Counted from the first letter of the stretch, positions 43,521-53,233 are shown. The stretch is 64,000 bases of DNA from Acidobacteriota bacterium (GCA_020199835.1 JAIVJV010000010.1:124001-188000); one strand, 5' to 3'. The notes: generated from the sequence alone by a model not told the origin. Made by a program: numbers and translations.

Positions 43521-45196
43521 AAGCCGATCGACTCGCCCTGTTCGTCGTAGCCATCGTGGTTCTTGTCTACGGCGTGATTTACCCAAACACAGCGGTTGTA
43601 CTCAGTTCGTTCGAAAGAGCAGGATCGTGGACACTCGCGAACTATCGCGAAATCCTCGGCCAGAGCGTGGTGATCGAAGCGATCGTCAGCAGCCTGGGAT
43701 TGTCGATCGCGACGGTTGTGTTGTGCGCGCTTGTTGGCGTGCCACTCGCGTTTCTATTCGAACGATTCACCTTTCCCGGCAGACGTTTATTCGCGGCGAT
43801 CGCCGGTCTGCCGCTCGTGCTGCCGCCACTCGTCGGCACAGTCGCGTTCATCTTTCTCGCCGGCGAGACCGGCATCCTGGCGCACAGCATCCAAAACCTG
43901 CTCGGACTCGAAAACCCGCCGTGGCGGCTCACCGGCTGGCCTGCATTACTGCTGTTTCACACGTACACGATGTATCCGTTTTTCTACGTCTTCACCGGCG
44001 CGGGACTCCGGAGAATCGACGCGAGTCTCGCGGAAGCAGCGCGCAGTTTGGGAGGCTCGCGTGTGTTTGTTTTTACGCGCGTGCTCGCGCCGCAACTCAC
44101 GCCATCGCTGATCGCGGCCGCGCTGCTGACGTTCATGACTTCGATGGCTTCGTTCAGCGCGCCGTTGTTATTCGGCGGCAATGTGCGCGTGTTGACGCTC
44201 GAAATCTACACCGCACGCCAACGTGGCGACACGACTATGGCGGTCACCGAAACGGTAATCCTCGCCGTGATCTCGCTCGCGGCGTTGATTGCGTTTCAGC
44301 GTTACGAAGGCACACGAAAGTTTGCAGCGGCAACGATGAAAGGCGCGCCGCGGCGTCGCGTGACGATCGCCAGCGGCAAAGCCCGTGTGCTGGCGGCGAC
44401 GGCAGCGGTGATCTTCGCGATCGTTCTTGTGCTGCCGGTGGCGACGTTGTTTCTGGTGAGTTTCGCGCAGGAAGGATCGTGGACGACGCAAACACTCCCT
44501 GCCGCGTACACACTCGAGAATTACCAACGAATCTTTAGCGATCCTTTCGCCTCGGAAGTTTTCTTCAACAGTTTCTCGATGTCGGCGGTCGCGGCGATCG
44601 CGGCGTTGCTCTGGAGTTTCTGCGTCGTGACGTTGCTCGTGAAAACAAAACGCGGCAAGCCAGCGTTTCTCGGCCAGACGGGGAGGCGGTTACTTTCCCT
44701 CCTAATCCTGGTTCCGTGGGCGCTGCCGGGAACCGTCGTAGCGGTATCCGTGGCGGAGGCTTATGGGCAGCCGAGTTTGTTGCTTGGTTCGTTCGTGCTG
44801 GTGGGCACGTTCTGGATCTTGCCGGTCGTTTATTTTTTGCGATTCATGCCCCTCGTTGTGCGGGCGTTGCAGGCGAGCATGGAACAGGTTGATCCGGCGT
44901 TGCCCGAGGCCGCCGGGTCGCTGGGCGCGCGCGCGTGGCAGAGATTTGCGCGCGTCACGTTGCCGCTCGTGTGGCCGGGAGCGGTGGCCGGGACTCTGCT
45001 GGCGTTTGTGATTGCGTTGGGCGAATATGTCGCTTCCGTGCTGGTCTTTGTTCCGGTGAATCGTCCGATCTCGATTGCAATCGCATCTGAGTTGAGAGAC
45101 TTCAATGTCGGTGCGGCGGCGGCATACGGCGTGGTTTTGATCGTGATTATTTCGTTGAGCATGGCGGTGGCAGGAAAACTCGAAAGGAAGAGATGA
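43517..45196 (+). CDS. ABC transporter permease, fused double-domain (FbpB-like)
   Basis: The protein has 559 residues from the ATG at 43517, which overlaps the ATPase stop as ATGA. About twelve membrane helices form two BPD_transp_1 domains. Each carries the EAA loop that contacts the ATPase: SLAEAARSLGGSRVFVFTRVLAPQL and ALPEAAGSLGARAWQRFARVTLPLVWPG. The fusion of two permease halves is typical of ferric-iron importers (FbpB/SfuB). It is followed, with a 4-nt overlap, by a PIG-L deacetylase gene, an unusual partner. Confidence 0.93.
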   Translation: MKADRLALFVVAIVVLVYGVIYPNTAVVLSSFERAGSWTLANYREILGQSVVIEAIVSSLGLSIATVVLCALVGVPLAFLFERFTFPGRRLFAAIAGLPLVLPPLVGTVAFIFLAGETGILAHSIQNLLGLENPPWRLTGWPALLLFHTYTMYPFFYVFTGAGLRRIDASLAEAARSLGGSRVFVFTRVLAPQLTPSLIAAALLTFMTSMASFSAPLLFGGNVRVLTLEIYTARQRGDTTMAVTETVILAVISLAALIAFQRYEGTRKFAAATMKGAPRRRVTIASGKARVLAATAAVIFAIVLVLPVATLFLVSFAQEGSWTTQTLPAAYTLENYQRIFSDPFASEVFFNSFSMSAVAAIAALLWSFCVVTLLVKTKRGKPAFLGQTGRRLLSLLILVPWALPGTVVAVSVAEAYGQPSLLLGSFVLVGTFWILPVVYFLRFMPLVVRALQASMEQVDPALPEAAGSLGARAWQRFARVTLPLVWPGAVAGTLLAFVIALGEYVASVLVFVPVNRPISIAIASELRDFNVGAAAAYGVVLIVIISLSMAVAGKLERKR

Positions 45197-47592
45197 GGGT
45201 TTTTAGACGGGTAGCTTTAGCGGCGTTGGTGCTGTGGTTTGTGCTGCCGGTGCAGTCGGAGACGGACAACGCGGCACTGCATCAGGCGCTGCTGGATCTC
45301 ACGAATCCCTGGACCGTGATGTGTGTCGCGGCGCATCCCGACGATGAAGACGGCAGCAGTTTGACGGTGCTGCGCCGCAAGTACGGCGTTCACACCGTGA
45401 CGCTGTTTTCCACGTTCGGTGAAGGCGGACAGAACGCGGTCGGTCCCGAACTCTACGAAGAACTCGGTGTGATTCGCGCGCGCGAGACGATGGCCGCGGC
45501 GGAAGTCCAAGGTTCGGAACCTTACTTCCTTGGCTTTCGCGATTTTGGTTTTTCGAAATCTGCCGAAGAAACGTTTCGCGCGTGGGGTGAACGCGAAACG
45601 CTGCGACGCATGGTGCTGCACATTCGCCGCATGCGGCCCGATGTGATCATTACCAATCACGACACGACCAGCGGTCACGGTCATCACCAGGCCACCGGGC
45701 GCATCGTGCTTCAGGCGTTCGACGCAGCCGCGGATCCGAAACAGTTTTCCGAACAACTGACTGAAGTCGGCGCATGGCAAGTGCAGCGGCTGTTCGTACG
45801 TTCGCGCAGCGCCGATGCCGCTCAGGGTTTCACGATCGATCCGAACGAAAAGGATCCGGTGCGCGGCACGACCTACGCACAACAGGCGTTGGCGGGACTG
45901 CAAAAACATGCGTCGCAAGGCCCGTGGCCGAAGACAATTCCTGCTAGTGGTGGTCGCATCAGTCGTTATGCGCTCGTGAAGCAGGCCGCGAACGCGCCCG
46001 CGCTTCCGGCGGAGGCGAGAACGCCGATCGATGGTTTGCAGTTGCCCGAGCAGATCACTTCGCGTTTGCTCGCGCCGACGATCGAGAGTAAGCCGCTCAC
46101 GGAGTTTAGCGATCGACGTCTCGAAGTCTTGGTGGCGCTGGCTAACGCGCGCCGTCGTGGCGCGTTCACGGCGACGCCGGAAATCGCGGCGCTCGATCCG
46201 CAACGGTTCAAACTGATGTCGTCTCGACTGGACAAAGCTCTGGCGGTCGCGACTGGCGTGTCGGTAAACATCAATCCTGCGGGTACCGCGCTCGTGCCGG
46301 GCGAGAAGGCCACAATCACGGCGTCGCTCAGCAACAACGGTGTCGGCGAGGTCCAGATTAAGCAGCTGACGTTTCGCGGGCTTGGTCTCGAAGCGCGTCC
46401 GAGCGTGGCTGACAAGATGTTGCCCGGAACGGAAACGGCGGCGCAGATCGAAGTGACCACGCCGAAGACGATGAGCTTCACCGTGCCTTCGTCGGAACAT
46501 CTTTATGACGGACGTTTGTTTGGTGAACCGCTCGCTGCCGAGGCTCAACTGTCGATCGAGGGCGTGAATTTCGTTGTGGGAACAGAGATTCGGCACAATG
46601 TGGCGCCCGCGATCGAGATTGTCGAGGTTGAGCCCGCGCCGTACGTCACGACGCCCGCCACGTCGCAGAAGCCGCTCGAATTTAAAGTTCGACTACAGAA
46701 TCATCTGGCGAATCCGTTTCGTGGAGTGTTGCGCGTACGTGGTCCGAGCCTGGAAACGGGACGGGAGATCGATCTGCAACCGAACCAGATCGAAACCACG
46801 AATCTAACCGTGCGCAGTCTTGCTCTGACGGGCTTGATGCAAAACACGAGTGTCGACGTCATTGTCGATCTGCGCGATCCGAAAGAGCCGATTGCGAAAC
46901 GCGTGGTGCCGCTGGTCTATGCGAACGCGATCGTGGTGGCAGGACGCAAGGTTGGTTACATTCCGAGTTACGACAAAACGCTTGAACGCGCGTTGAGTTC
47001 GCTGGCGGTCGATGCGAAGCAGTTGACGGTTGACGATGTCGCGAAAGCTGATCTGTCAGCGTTTCACACGATCATCATCGACAATCGCGGTTACGAGGCG
47101 CATCAGGAGTTGATTGCGTTGAATCCGCGACTGCTGAAGTTTGTGGAAGACGGTGGGACGATGCTCGTGTTTTATCACCGGACCAACGAGTGGAACCCGA
47201 ACGAGCAGCGGAATCGCCCGCAACTCGGGCCGTATCCGATCATCGTGGATGATGACCGAGTGACACAGGAAGATGCGCCGGTAACCTTATTGCAACCGGG
47301 GCATCCGCTGCTGCGTTTCCCGAACCGGATCACGCAGGCTGATTTTGCGAACTGGATTCAGGAACGCGGGCTCTACTTCCCGCGCGAGTGGGATCAGCGT
47401 TACGCGGCGGTGTTGGGGACGAGTGATCGAGGCGAGCCGATGCTGCGTGGTGGATTGCTCGTTGCGCCTTACGGCCGAGGGAATTACATCTACACGAGTT
47501 TTGTGTGGTACCGGCAACTGCGCGCCGGGTTACCGGGTGGTTACCGGTTCTTCGCTAATCTGATTAGTTATGGAAGGCGAAAGGAAAACTAA
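45193..47592 (+). CDS. Large exported PIG-L (LmbE-like) deacetylase family protein
   Basis: The protein has 799 residues. A short signal peptide (about residues 1-22) is followed by the PIG-L domain (about 35-250). Its zinc motif is AHPDDEDGS, the following HTVTLFSTFGEGGQN is present, and the late His motif is TSGHGHHQATGR. PIG-L enzymes remove acetyl from N-acetylglucosamine-containing conjugates. The C-terminal 550 residues are beta-rich with an NPCBM- or CARDB-like Ig region (about 350-480, NGVGEVQIKQLTF). A Rossmann-like ThuA/GATase-like end follows (TIIIDNRGYEAHQELIALN, GTMLVFYHRTNEW). ATGA coupling to the permease gene links it to the importer, so it may process the imported or scavenged ligand in the periplasm (inference). 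Confidence 0.88.
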   Translation: MRVFRRVALAALVLWFVLPVQSETDNAALHQALLDLTNPWTVMCVAAHPDDEDGSSLTVLRRKYGVHTVTLFSTFGEGGQNAVGPELYEELGVIRARETMAAAEVQGSEPYFLGFRDFGFSKSAEETFRAWGERETLRRMVLHIRRMRPDVIITNHDTTSGHGHHQATGRIVLQAFDAAADPKQFSEQLTEVGAWQVQRLFVRSRSADAAQGFTIDPNEKDPVRGTTYAQQALAGLQKHASQGPWPKTIPASGGRISRYALVKQAANAPALPAEARTPIDGLQLPEQITSRLLAPTIESKPLTEFSDRRLEVLVALANARRRGAFTATPEIAALDPQRFKLMSSRLDKALAVATGVSVNINPAGTALVPGEKATITASLSNNGVGEVQIKQLTFRGLGLEARPSVADKMLPGTETAAQIEVTTPKTMSFTVPSSEHLYDGRLFGEPLAAEAQLSIEGVNFVVGTEIRHNVAPAIEIVEVEPAPYVTTPATSQKPLEFKVRLQNHLANPFRGVLRVRGPSLETGREIDLQPNQIETTNLTVRSLALTGLMQNTSVDVIVDLRDPKEPIAKRVVPLVYANAIVVAGRKVGYIPSYDKTLERALSSLAVDAKQLTVDDVAKADLSAFHTIIIDNRGYEAHQELIALNPRLLKFVEDGGTMLVFYHRTNEWNPNEQRNRPQLGPYPIIVDDDRVTQEDAPVTLLQPGHPLLRFPNRITQADFANWIQERGLYFPREWDQRYAAVLGTSDRGEPMLRGGLLVAPYGRGNYIYTSFVWYRQLRAGLPGGYRFFANLISYGRRKEN

Positions 47593-47612
47593 CTAAAACA
47601 AGTAGCTCCAAC

Positions 47613-47693
47613 CCTGGGACCGCAGGCGTCTCGCCTGCAAGGTACCGAACGGACGCTGCTGTGAGTTGCAGGCGAGACGCCTGCGGTCCCAGG
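47613..47693. repeat. REP/BIME-like inverted repeat, copy 2
   Basis: Perfect 28-bp inverted repeat (47613-47640 and 47666-47693) around a 25-nt loop. Each arm contains its own hairpin (GCAGGCG/CGCCTGC around TCT). The arms contain GGACCGCAG and CGTCTCGCCTGC, matching copy 1 at 25.76 kb, and CAAGTAGC precedes both. It sits between the stops of the convergent PIG-L and SRPBCC genes and could also terminate transcription in both directions. Confidence 0.9.
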
Positions 47694-47694
47694 A

Positions 47695-48219
47695 CTAAGC
47701 CGGAGAGTCGAGCATAGCTTCCGGTTCGAATGGTTCTTCCGCTTCGAGTTTTACGCGTGCGCGTTCGAGAAACGTTTTGATCATCTCGCGCACGCGTTTT
47801 TGCATTTCGTTGCTGATCGCGCTCTCGCCGACGAGAATCGCCAGGCGATGTAGATCTTTCGCGTGCTGGCGACGGAGTTCGACGTGCTGAACGATCCTGA
47901 TGAGAACCTTGTGACCGCGTTCTTCAAACGCCGCGGCATAGCGAAGGTAGTTCTTCATTTCGGAACGCGCCGGGGACCACTCGAGACGTTCCGGCGAGTC
48001 TTCAGTCTTCTCGACAGTGAAAGTGGCTTCCACGGCGCCGATGATTGGCACTTCCGCCTTCACCATCCAACGCATGATGCCGCCCGCTTCTTTGCGTATG
48101 CCCTCGATGCCGGGCATCAGGTCGGCGAAATTGCGCAGTTCGCCGAAAAATTCGCGGGCGCGTTCGAGCGTAGTCCGCAGTTCTAGTTGGTCCGCGTAGG
48201 AGGCTTTGATACGAAACAT
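47695..48219 (-). CDS. SRPBCC (START-like) fold protein
   Basis: The protein has 174 residues. The pattern is that of an SRPBCC/polyketide-cyclase fold: an N-terminal strand plus helix (LELRTTLERAREFFGELRNFADLMPGIEGI), a curved sheet (GGIMRWMVKAEVPIIGAVEATFTV), and a long C-terminal helix (ISNEMQKRVREMIKTFLERARVKLE). The family binds hydrophobic ligands in a deep cavity; the ligand here is unknown. No signal peptide, so cytoplasmic. Divergent from a small zinc-ribbon gene, and separated from the PIG-L gene by the REP-like repeat. Confidence 0.82.
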   Translation of the reverse strand: MFRIKASYADQLELRTTLERAREFFGELRNFADLMPGIEGIRKEAGGIMRWMVKAEVPIIGAVEATFTVEKTEDSPERLEWSPARSEMKNYLRYAAAFEERGHKVLIRIVQHVELRRQHAKDLHRLAILVGESAISNEMQKRVREMIKTFLERARVKLEAEEPFEPEAMLDSPA

Positions 48220-48356
48220 TTTTTCTCCGTTAACCGTTCATCCCGACATGTTGATGCGCGAGGGCGGCAGTTTGGTTTTCTGCGGCACCATTGGTAAGTT
48301 ACACGAGGAGTATTCAGTAGTAAATATCTAAGTGTGCCGGGAAAGAATTATTTAAT

Positions 48357-48551
48357 ATGCGTGCCCCACAGACATGTCCGCGATGCGATAAACGCGGGAT
48401 GAAATCATGGTCTGAACTCAGCGACGAACAGCGCGAGGTGATTAAGAGATTGCCACTGTCGGCGAGTTATTCGATTGAGGAGCGACAGGCAAGGCACCGG
48501 TGGTGCACGCGGTGCTGGTTCGAATCGACGGAGACCGCAACAAACGCGTAA
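48357..48551 (+). CDS. Small zinc-ribbon-like protein
   Basis: The protein has 64 residues with two Cys pairs that could bind one zinc: CPRCDKRG near the start and CTRCWFE near the end, separated by an acidic/basic helix (SELSDEQREVIKRLPLSASYSIEERQARHRW). It is compact, with good coding composition and no overlap with other genes. The function is unknown; it could bind RNA or protein. It lies between the SRPBCC gene and the glnE 3' end. Confidence 0.6.
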   Translation: MRAPQTCPRCDKRGMKSWSELSDEQREVIKRLPLSASYSIEERQARHRWCTRCWFESTETATNA

Positions 48552-48590
48552 TGTTTTCTGCCGGGCGCTCCCACAATAAAAATCCCACGT

Positions 48591-51455
48591 TCAGCCGAGA
48601 AGGCGGTTGTAGGCGTCGCGGATGCCGTCCATTTGTTCGAGGAGTGTCTGATGGAGTTCCGCAACGGATGTGAAACCCATTCTGGCCGCGACGTCCGCAG
48701 CCGTGACGTGATTCGGATCCGGCAAACGCGTCGAACGTCCCACGATCAACCGCAAGTTATGATCGATTGAACGCAGAAGACTGTAGCCCGTGCTCAAGGT
48801 CGAGAAGTCGTCTTCGCTCAGCGAGCCTTCCTCGCGAAGACGTTCCAACGTGAACGCGGTGGAACGATCCTCTCCGCTGTCGAGCACTTCATCGCGCAGC
48901 TGCAAGTAACGCGTCACGAAATAAACATCCAACATCCCACCTGGTCCATATTTAATATCAACGCCTCCACGCTGCCCCTGACTAAGACCCACTCCAGAGG
49001 CGCCCTCACGCCGGACACGCGTGCGGCTGCCCTTCTCTTTCTCCAACCGGTCGCGCACGCGACGCGTCTCGAGCTTCAACTCCTTCTGATCGAAGCGCAA
49101 CGCATTCTCGTGAATCCGGTGCCGCGCGTGGGTCTCGATCATCTTGCCGAGCTCAAGGTCGCCACCGACCGCGCGCAACTTCACATACGCGAGCCACTCC
49201 CACGGCGCACTCTCCTCTTTCAAATAATCAAGAAAACCATCCGCACTCGTTACGAGCGGTCCATTCTTACCGTGAGGACGCAAACGCAAATCGACACGAT
49301 ACAAGTATCCCTCACGCGTAATACTCGAAAGCGCCGCGATCATCAGCTCGACGAGACGCGAGTAAGTCTCATCCTGCGTCAACACCTTGATCGGCGACGG
49401 CACCAGCGAGTCGTAAGTGAACAAAACGTCCAGATCCGATCCGTAATCGACACCGCCACTCCCAAGTCGGCCCAAACCATAAAACGCGATCCGTGGTCCA
49501 CCACTGAACGATCCGTAACGTCGCGCCATCTCACGCCGCGCAATCAAATACGACACGTTCAAACTCGCCACCGCCAACTCTGTTTGCAAACGATTCGTGT
49601 CGAAGATCGAAAGCTCTCCAGTTATGTCGAGCGCGCCGATCTCGGCAATCAGTTCGGCCCACTTAAGCCGCAGCGCCGCGAGCTCCGCCGGAAAATTTTG
49701 TTCGGCATCGATCGCGGTGCGCAGAATCGCACGGTAGTCACGCCGCAACGCTGTCGACGCCGAAGCACCAAGCGAACCGATCAGCGCCGGATTCGCGGCA
49801 ATCATCTCGGCGAACGAATCTGACGAACCACAAACACGCAGAAGAGTGCGCAGGTTCGTTTGCGACAGCGCCAGCTGGCGATCAGTTTTCTCGAGTGAAG
49901 CGGCAATGCGCGTAGCCTGGACCAACGCACGGTGCGGGTTCAAAGACTCAGCCGCGTACGACAACAACGACTGGGCGTTTAGAGGCTGGTTCATGTGCGC
50001 GGCAAAAACGCGCGCGGAACTCATAGCCAACGTTAGGTCTTTGTCGTGGCTCTCGGTTTTGACAGGGGCCTCTCGAGTGCCCTGTTCCAGATCAGAGAAC
50101 AAACGATCATAGACACGTCGAACGTGGCGCGTGTGCATCGTCAAAGTGGAGATAAATTCTTGCGGATTTGAAAAACCAATTCGAGCCGCAATCAGAGTTC
50201 TGGTTTGATCTGATTCCGGCACGGTGTGCGTCTGCAACCCATGCTCCATCTGCAACCGATGCTCCAGCGTCCGCAGAAAATCGTAAGCATCCGACAACTC
50301 ACTGCGTTCCTGCTGCGTGATGAACTCCCGATCCGCCAAACGTCCAAGACTCACGAGCGTGTGAGGCACGCGTAACCAATCATCACGCCCGCCATGCGCC
50401 AGTTGCAGCGCCTGTGCAATGAACTCGATCTCGCGAATCCCGCCGCGTCCCAGCTTCACATTGAAACCACTCTTCTTCTCCGTCTGCCGATCGATTTTCT
50501 GTTTCGCCAACCGCACGCTTTCAAGCGCGAGACTCACCGAAACATCCGGACGAAAAACATGTGGCGTCACCGCTTCCTTAAACTGCGCGAACAACTCCGG
50601 CGAACCCGCCGCCGCACGCGAACGAATCAACGCCTGCCGCTCCCAATCCTGGGCGGAACTCATGTAGTAACGCGTCGCTTCCTGCAACGAACACGCGAGC
50701 GCGCCATCGCGCCCGTGCGGACGAAGTCTCAAGTCAACGCGATATGCTGCGCCTTCACCACCTGATTGGCCCACGATGCGAGCGATCGTTTCCGACAGCT
50801 TGACGAAATACTCGCGATTACTGACTTCACCACGTTGACCAATGCCGGACGTCGTGCCGTCGTCCGAGTAGAGAAACACGAGATCGATGTCCGAGGCGTA
50901 GTTCAGTTCCATCGAACCGAGCTTGCCCAGCGCCATCACGCAATACTCCGCCGTCGCGACGCGCCCACGTTCGTCAGCGTGCTCCGGCAAACCGTAACGG
51001 TTGTCAAGATCCTGCCGCGCCAGACTCAGCGCGTAAGCCAGAATCGCATCTGCCAGGTTCGACAACTCTTCCATCGTCTCAACCAACGTATGCGAACGGC
51101 GAATGTCGTGAAGATACGTGCGCAGCAACTCGCGTCTGCGAAAGCGCGCGAGCAACACCTGCGGATTTAGCGAAGAGTTCGTTAACGCAAACCGGGCGAG
51201 CGACTCTTTCAACTCATCAAGTGAGCGCACGCGCGGATCAGCGCGCTCGCGCGCAAGCCACGAAAAGTATTCCGGATTTTGTTCGAGAGTGGTGGCGAGA
51301 AGCGGACTCCAGGCGGCCAGCGCCAACACGTCCGCCAACAGCGCGTTTTTCGCTGTCAGGCTGCGGTAAGCGCGCGGCTGCTCGTTGGAGAGTCGTTCGA
51401 GAAACAGCCGCGCGCCGTTTTGATCCGGGAGATCACGGAGAAGAAAATCAATCAC
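48591..51455 (-). CDS. glnE: Glutamine synthetase adenylyltransferase/deadenylyltransferase GlnE
   Basis: The protein has 954 residues, the normal length. Two nucleotidyltransferase halves each carry the G-S-DxD motif: GKLGSMELNYASDIDLVFLY (about residue 170-190; AMP removal) and GRLGSGGVDYGSDLDVLFTY (about 665; AMP addition). RGGIREIEF and the GlnD-type helical linkers lie between. It reversibly adenylylates a tyrosine of glutamine synthetase in response to nitrogen state through PII. Its start overlaps the glnA stop by 1 nt; the operon order is glnA-glnE. glnB/glnD are not in the window. Confidence 0.96.
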   Translation of the reverse strand: MIDFLLRDLPDQNGARLFLERLSNEQPRAYRSLTAKNALLADVLALAAWSPLLATTLEQNPEYFSWLARERADPRVRSLDELKESLARFALTNSSLNPQVLLARFRRRELLRTYLHDIRRSHTLVETMEELSNLADAILAYALSLARQDLDNRYGLPEHADERGRVATAEYCVMALGKLGSMELNYASDIDLVFLYSDDGTTSGIGQRGEVSNREYFVKLSETIARIVGQSGGEGAAYRVDLRLRPHGRDGALACSLQEATRYYMSSAQDWERQALIRSRAAAGSPELFAQFKEAVTPHVFRPDVSVSLALESVRLAKQKIDRQTEKKSGFNVKLGRGGIREIEFIAQALQLAHGGRDDWLRVPHTLVSLGRLADREFITQQERSELSDAYDFLRTLEHRLQMEHGLQTHTVPESDQTRTLIAARIGFSNPQEFISTLTMHTRHVRRVYDRLFSDLEQGTREAPVKTESHDKDLTLAMSSARVFAAHMNQPLNAQSLLSYAAESLNPHRALVQATRIAASLEKTDRQLALSQTNLRTLLRVCGSSDSFAEMIAANPALIGSLGASASTALRRDYRAILRTAIDAEQNFPAELAALRLKWAELIAEIGALDITGELSIFDTNRLQTELAVASLNVSYLIARREMARRYGSFSGGPRIAFYGLGRLGSGGVDYGSDLDVLFTYDSLVPSPIKVLTQDETYSRLVELMIAALSSITREGYLYRVDLRLRPHGKNGPLVTSADGFLDYLKEESAPWEWLAYVKLRAVGGDLELGKMIETHARHRIHENALRFDQKELKLETRRVRDRLEKEKGSRTRVRREGASGVGLSQGQRGGVDIKYGPGGMLDVYFVTRYLQLRDEVLDSGEDRSTAFTLERLREEGSLSEDDFSTLSTGYSLLRSIDHNLRLIVGRSTRLPDPNHVTAADVAARMGFTSVAELHQTLLEQMDGIRDAYNRLLG

Positions 51456-52879
51456 TAAATGTCATAGTACAACGAAAACTCCAGCGGATGCGGGCGCATG
51501 CGCAACGGAGTGATCTCGCGATCTCGCTTGTAACTGATCCAGCGTTCGATCAACTGCGGACTGAACACGTCACCTTTCAACAGAAAATCGTGATCGGCTT
51601 CGAGCGCCTTCAGCGAATCATCGAGCGAGCCCGGCAGCGTCGGCACGTCTTTCAACTCTTCCGGCGAGAGATCGTAGATGTCCTTCTCGAGCGGGTCACC
51701 GGGATCGATCCGGTTCTGCACACCGTCAAGACCGGCCAGCAGCATCGCCCCGAACGCGAGATACGCGTTGCACGATGGGTCGGGCGGACGAAACTCCAAC
51801 CGCTTCAGTTTCGGATTCGTCGAGAACATCGGAATACGAATCGCTGCCGAACGATTGCGCGCGGAGTACGCGAGGTTCACCGGCGCTTCAAAACCTGGCA
51901 CCAGTCGCTTGTAACTGTTCGTGGTCGGCGCTGCAAATGCCACGATCGCAGCCGCGTGCTTCAGCAAGCCGCCGATGTAGAACCGGGCCATTTCCGAAAG
52001 TCCGGCATAACCGTCGCCGGCGAAGAGCGGTTTCTCACCCTTCCACAACGACTGGTGAACGTGCATTCCGGAACCGTTATCGCCGAAAAGAGGCTTCGGC
52101 ATGAAGGTCGCTGACTTACCGTATTCGTGCGCAGTATTGCGAACTACGTATTTGAATATTTGTAAATTATCTGCTGTCCCCAACAACGTCGAATAGCGGA
52201 AGTCGATTTCGCACTGGCCTGCCGTCGCGACTTCATGGTGATGACATTCGACATGAACGCCACACCGTTCCAGTGTCAGCGAGATCTCCGAACGCAAATC
52301 GCCGAGCGAGTCGGTCGGGGAGACCGGCACATAACCTTCTTTCGGACGGATGCGATAACCGAGATTAGAACCGGTGAACTCGTTAGCGTCGCGGCCGCTA
52401 TTCCAGTGTGCTTCATCGGAGTCGATGGTGTAAGCAGCGGAGTGTTGCTCGTTATGAAATTTGACGGAATCGAAGACGAAAAACTCGGCTTCGGGACCAA
52501 AGAAAGCGGTGTCCGCGAGGCCCGTAAATTTTAGATAACTCTCAGCGCGTTGCGCGACCGAGCGCGGATCGAAGGCATAGCCTTCTTTCGTTATCGGATC
52601 GACAGCGCTGCCGATGAGACAGAGTGTCGGCTGTTCCGAAAACGGATCCATCCAGAAGCGAGTGGCGTCCGGAACGAGCAGCATGTCTGACTCGTGAATC
52701 GCTGCCCAGCCACGAATTGAAGAAGCATCGAAACCAAAGCCATCTTCGAACTGCTCTTCGCCCAGTTCGCCGATGGGAAACGTAAGGTGTTGCCACGAGC
52801 CGGGTAGATCCGTGAAACGAACAGAGACGAACTTAGCGCCCTGGTCGTCAGCATATTTCAAGACAGTCTTAGGGTTCAT
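51455..52879 (-). CDS. glnA: Glutamine synthetase type I
   Basis: The protein has 474 residues. GS-I beta-grasp N-domain (about 15-100), then [31 protein letters not shown] and the [11 protein letters not shown] ammonium/glutamate loop. The NRSAAIRIP and [21 protein letters not shown] segments complete the active site. The adenylylation tyrosine is present as Tyr402 in [14 protein letters not shown], consistent with glnE next to it. It makes glutamine from glutamate, ammonia and ATP as a dodecamer. The ATG has an AGGAGAT Shine-Dalgarno, and a near-consensus promoter lies about 130 nt upstream. Confidence 0.97.
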   Translation of the reverse strand: MNPKTVLKYADDQGAKFVSVRFTDLPGSWQHLTFPIGELGEEQFEDGFGFDASSIRGWAAIHESDMLLVPDATRFWMDPFSEQPTLCLIGSAVDPITKEGYAFDPRSVAQRAESYLKFTGLADTAFFGPEAEFFVFDSVKFHNEQHSAAYTIDSDEAHWNSGRDANEFTGSNLGYRIRPKEGYVPVSPTDSLGDLRSEISLTLERCGVHVECHHHEVATAGQCEIDFRYSTLLGTADNLQIFKYVVRNTAHEYGKSATFMPKPLFGDNGSGMHVHQSLWKGEKPLFAGDGYAGLSEMARFYIGGLLKHAAAIVAFAAPTTNSYKRLVPGFEAPVNLAYSARNRSAAIRIPMFSTNPKLKRLEFRPPDPSCNAYLAFGAMLLAGLDGVQNRIDPGDPLEKDIYDLSPEELKDVPTLPGSLDDSLKALEADHDFLLKGDVFSPQLIERWISYKRDREITPLRMRPHPLEFSLYYDI

Positions 52880-53013
52880 GTGATCTCCTGAAGTGTGTTG
52901 GGGAGTGTTGGGGGTGCTCTTCGCCCCGGCGTTTTGTTTGGTGCGAAGTATGTGGGAAAGCGTCAGCGAAATGCGGGCTGAGCATCGTGACCGACCGCGC
53001 GTAAAAAACTGCC

Positions 53014-53041
53014 ATTATAAGCAGCCACAGTTTGATGTCAA
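53014..53041 (-). promoter_or_regulatory. Consensus sigma70 promoter of glnA
   Basis: On the minus strand, TTGACA (53036-53041), a 16-bp spacer and TATAAT (53014-53019); both hexamers are perfect. Transcription should start near 53007, leaving a leader of roughly 128 nt. Confidence 0.8.
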
Positions 53042-53062
53042 GGGTAATTCCCCGTCACAAAC

Positions 53063-53078
53063 TTCCAACATTTTGGAA
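53063..53078. promoter_or_regulatory. Inverted repeat upstream of the glnA -35, possible operator
   Basis: TTCCAACATTTTGGAA is a perfect 6-bp inverted repeat with a 4-bp spacer. It starts 21 bp upstream of the -35, where activators commonly bind. Confidence 0.4.
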
Positions 53079-53233
53079 AAGTTATAGACCGACGCTGCCA
53101 TTTTCTGTTACATTGCGCGACTAAAGCGTTCCACCCAAACACAACTCCGCAACTCGAATCGGAAAATGTACATCTGTGTTTCTGACGTTATTCATATCAT
53201 CCAATTCATAGTTCGAAGGCAGGAGACCGCCAA

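Larger units (their letters stand above)
52880..53233. other. Divergent intergenic region glnA / speA
   Basis: 354 bases without a gene. It holds the glnA promoter (53014-53041, minus strand) and an inverted repeat TTCCAA-CATT-TTGGAA (53063-53078) just upstream of it. A plus-strand AGGAG Shine-Dalgarno precedes the TTG start of speA. I see no clear plus-strand promoter, no hairpin with a U-tract, and no small gene of convincing composition. Confidence 0.7.

Noticed and set aside
47613..47693. Reading the 28-bp inverted repeat only as a rho-independent terminator
   Set aside because: There is no U-tract on either side and a second copy occurs at another locus, so a REP-like repeat is the better description, though it may also stop transcription.
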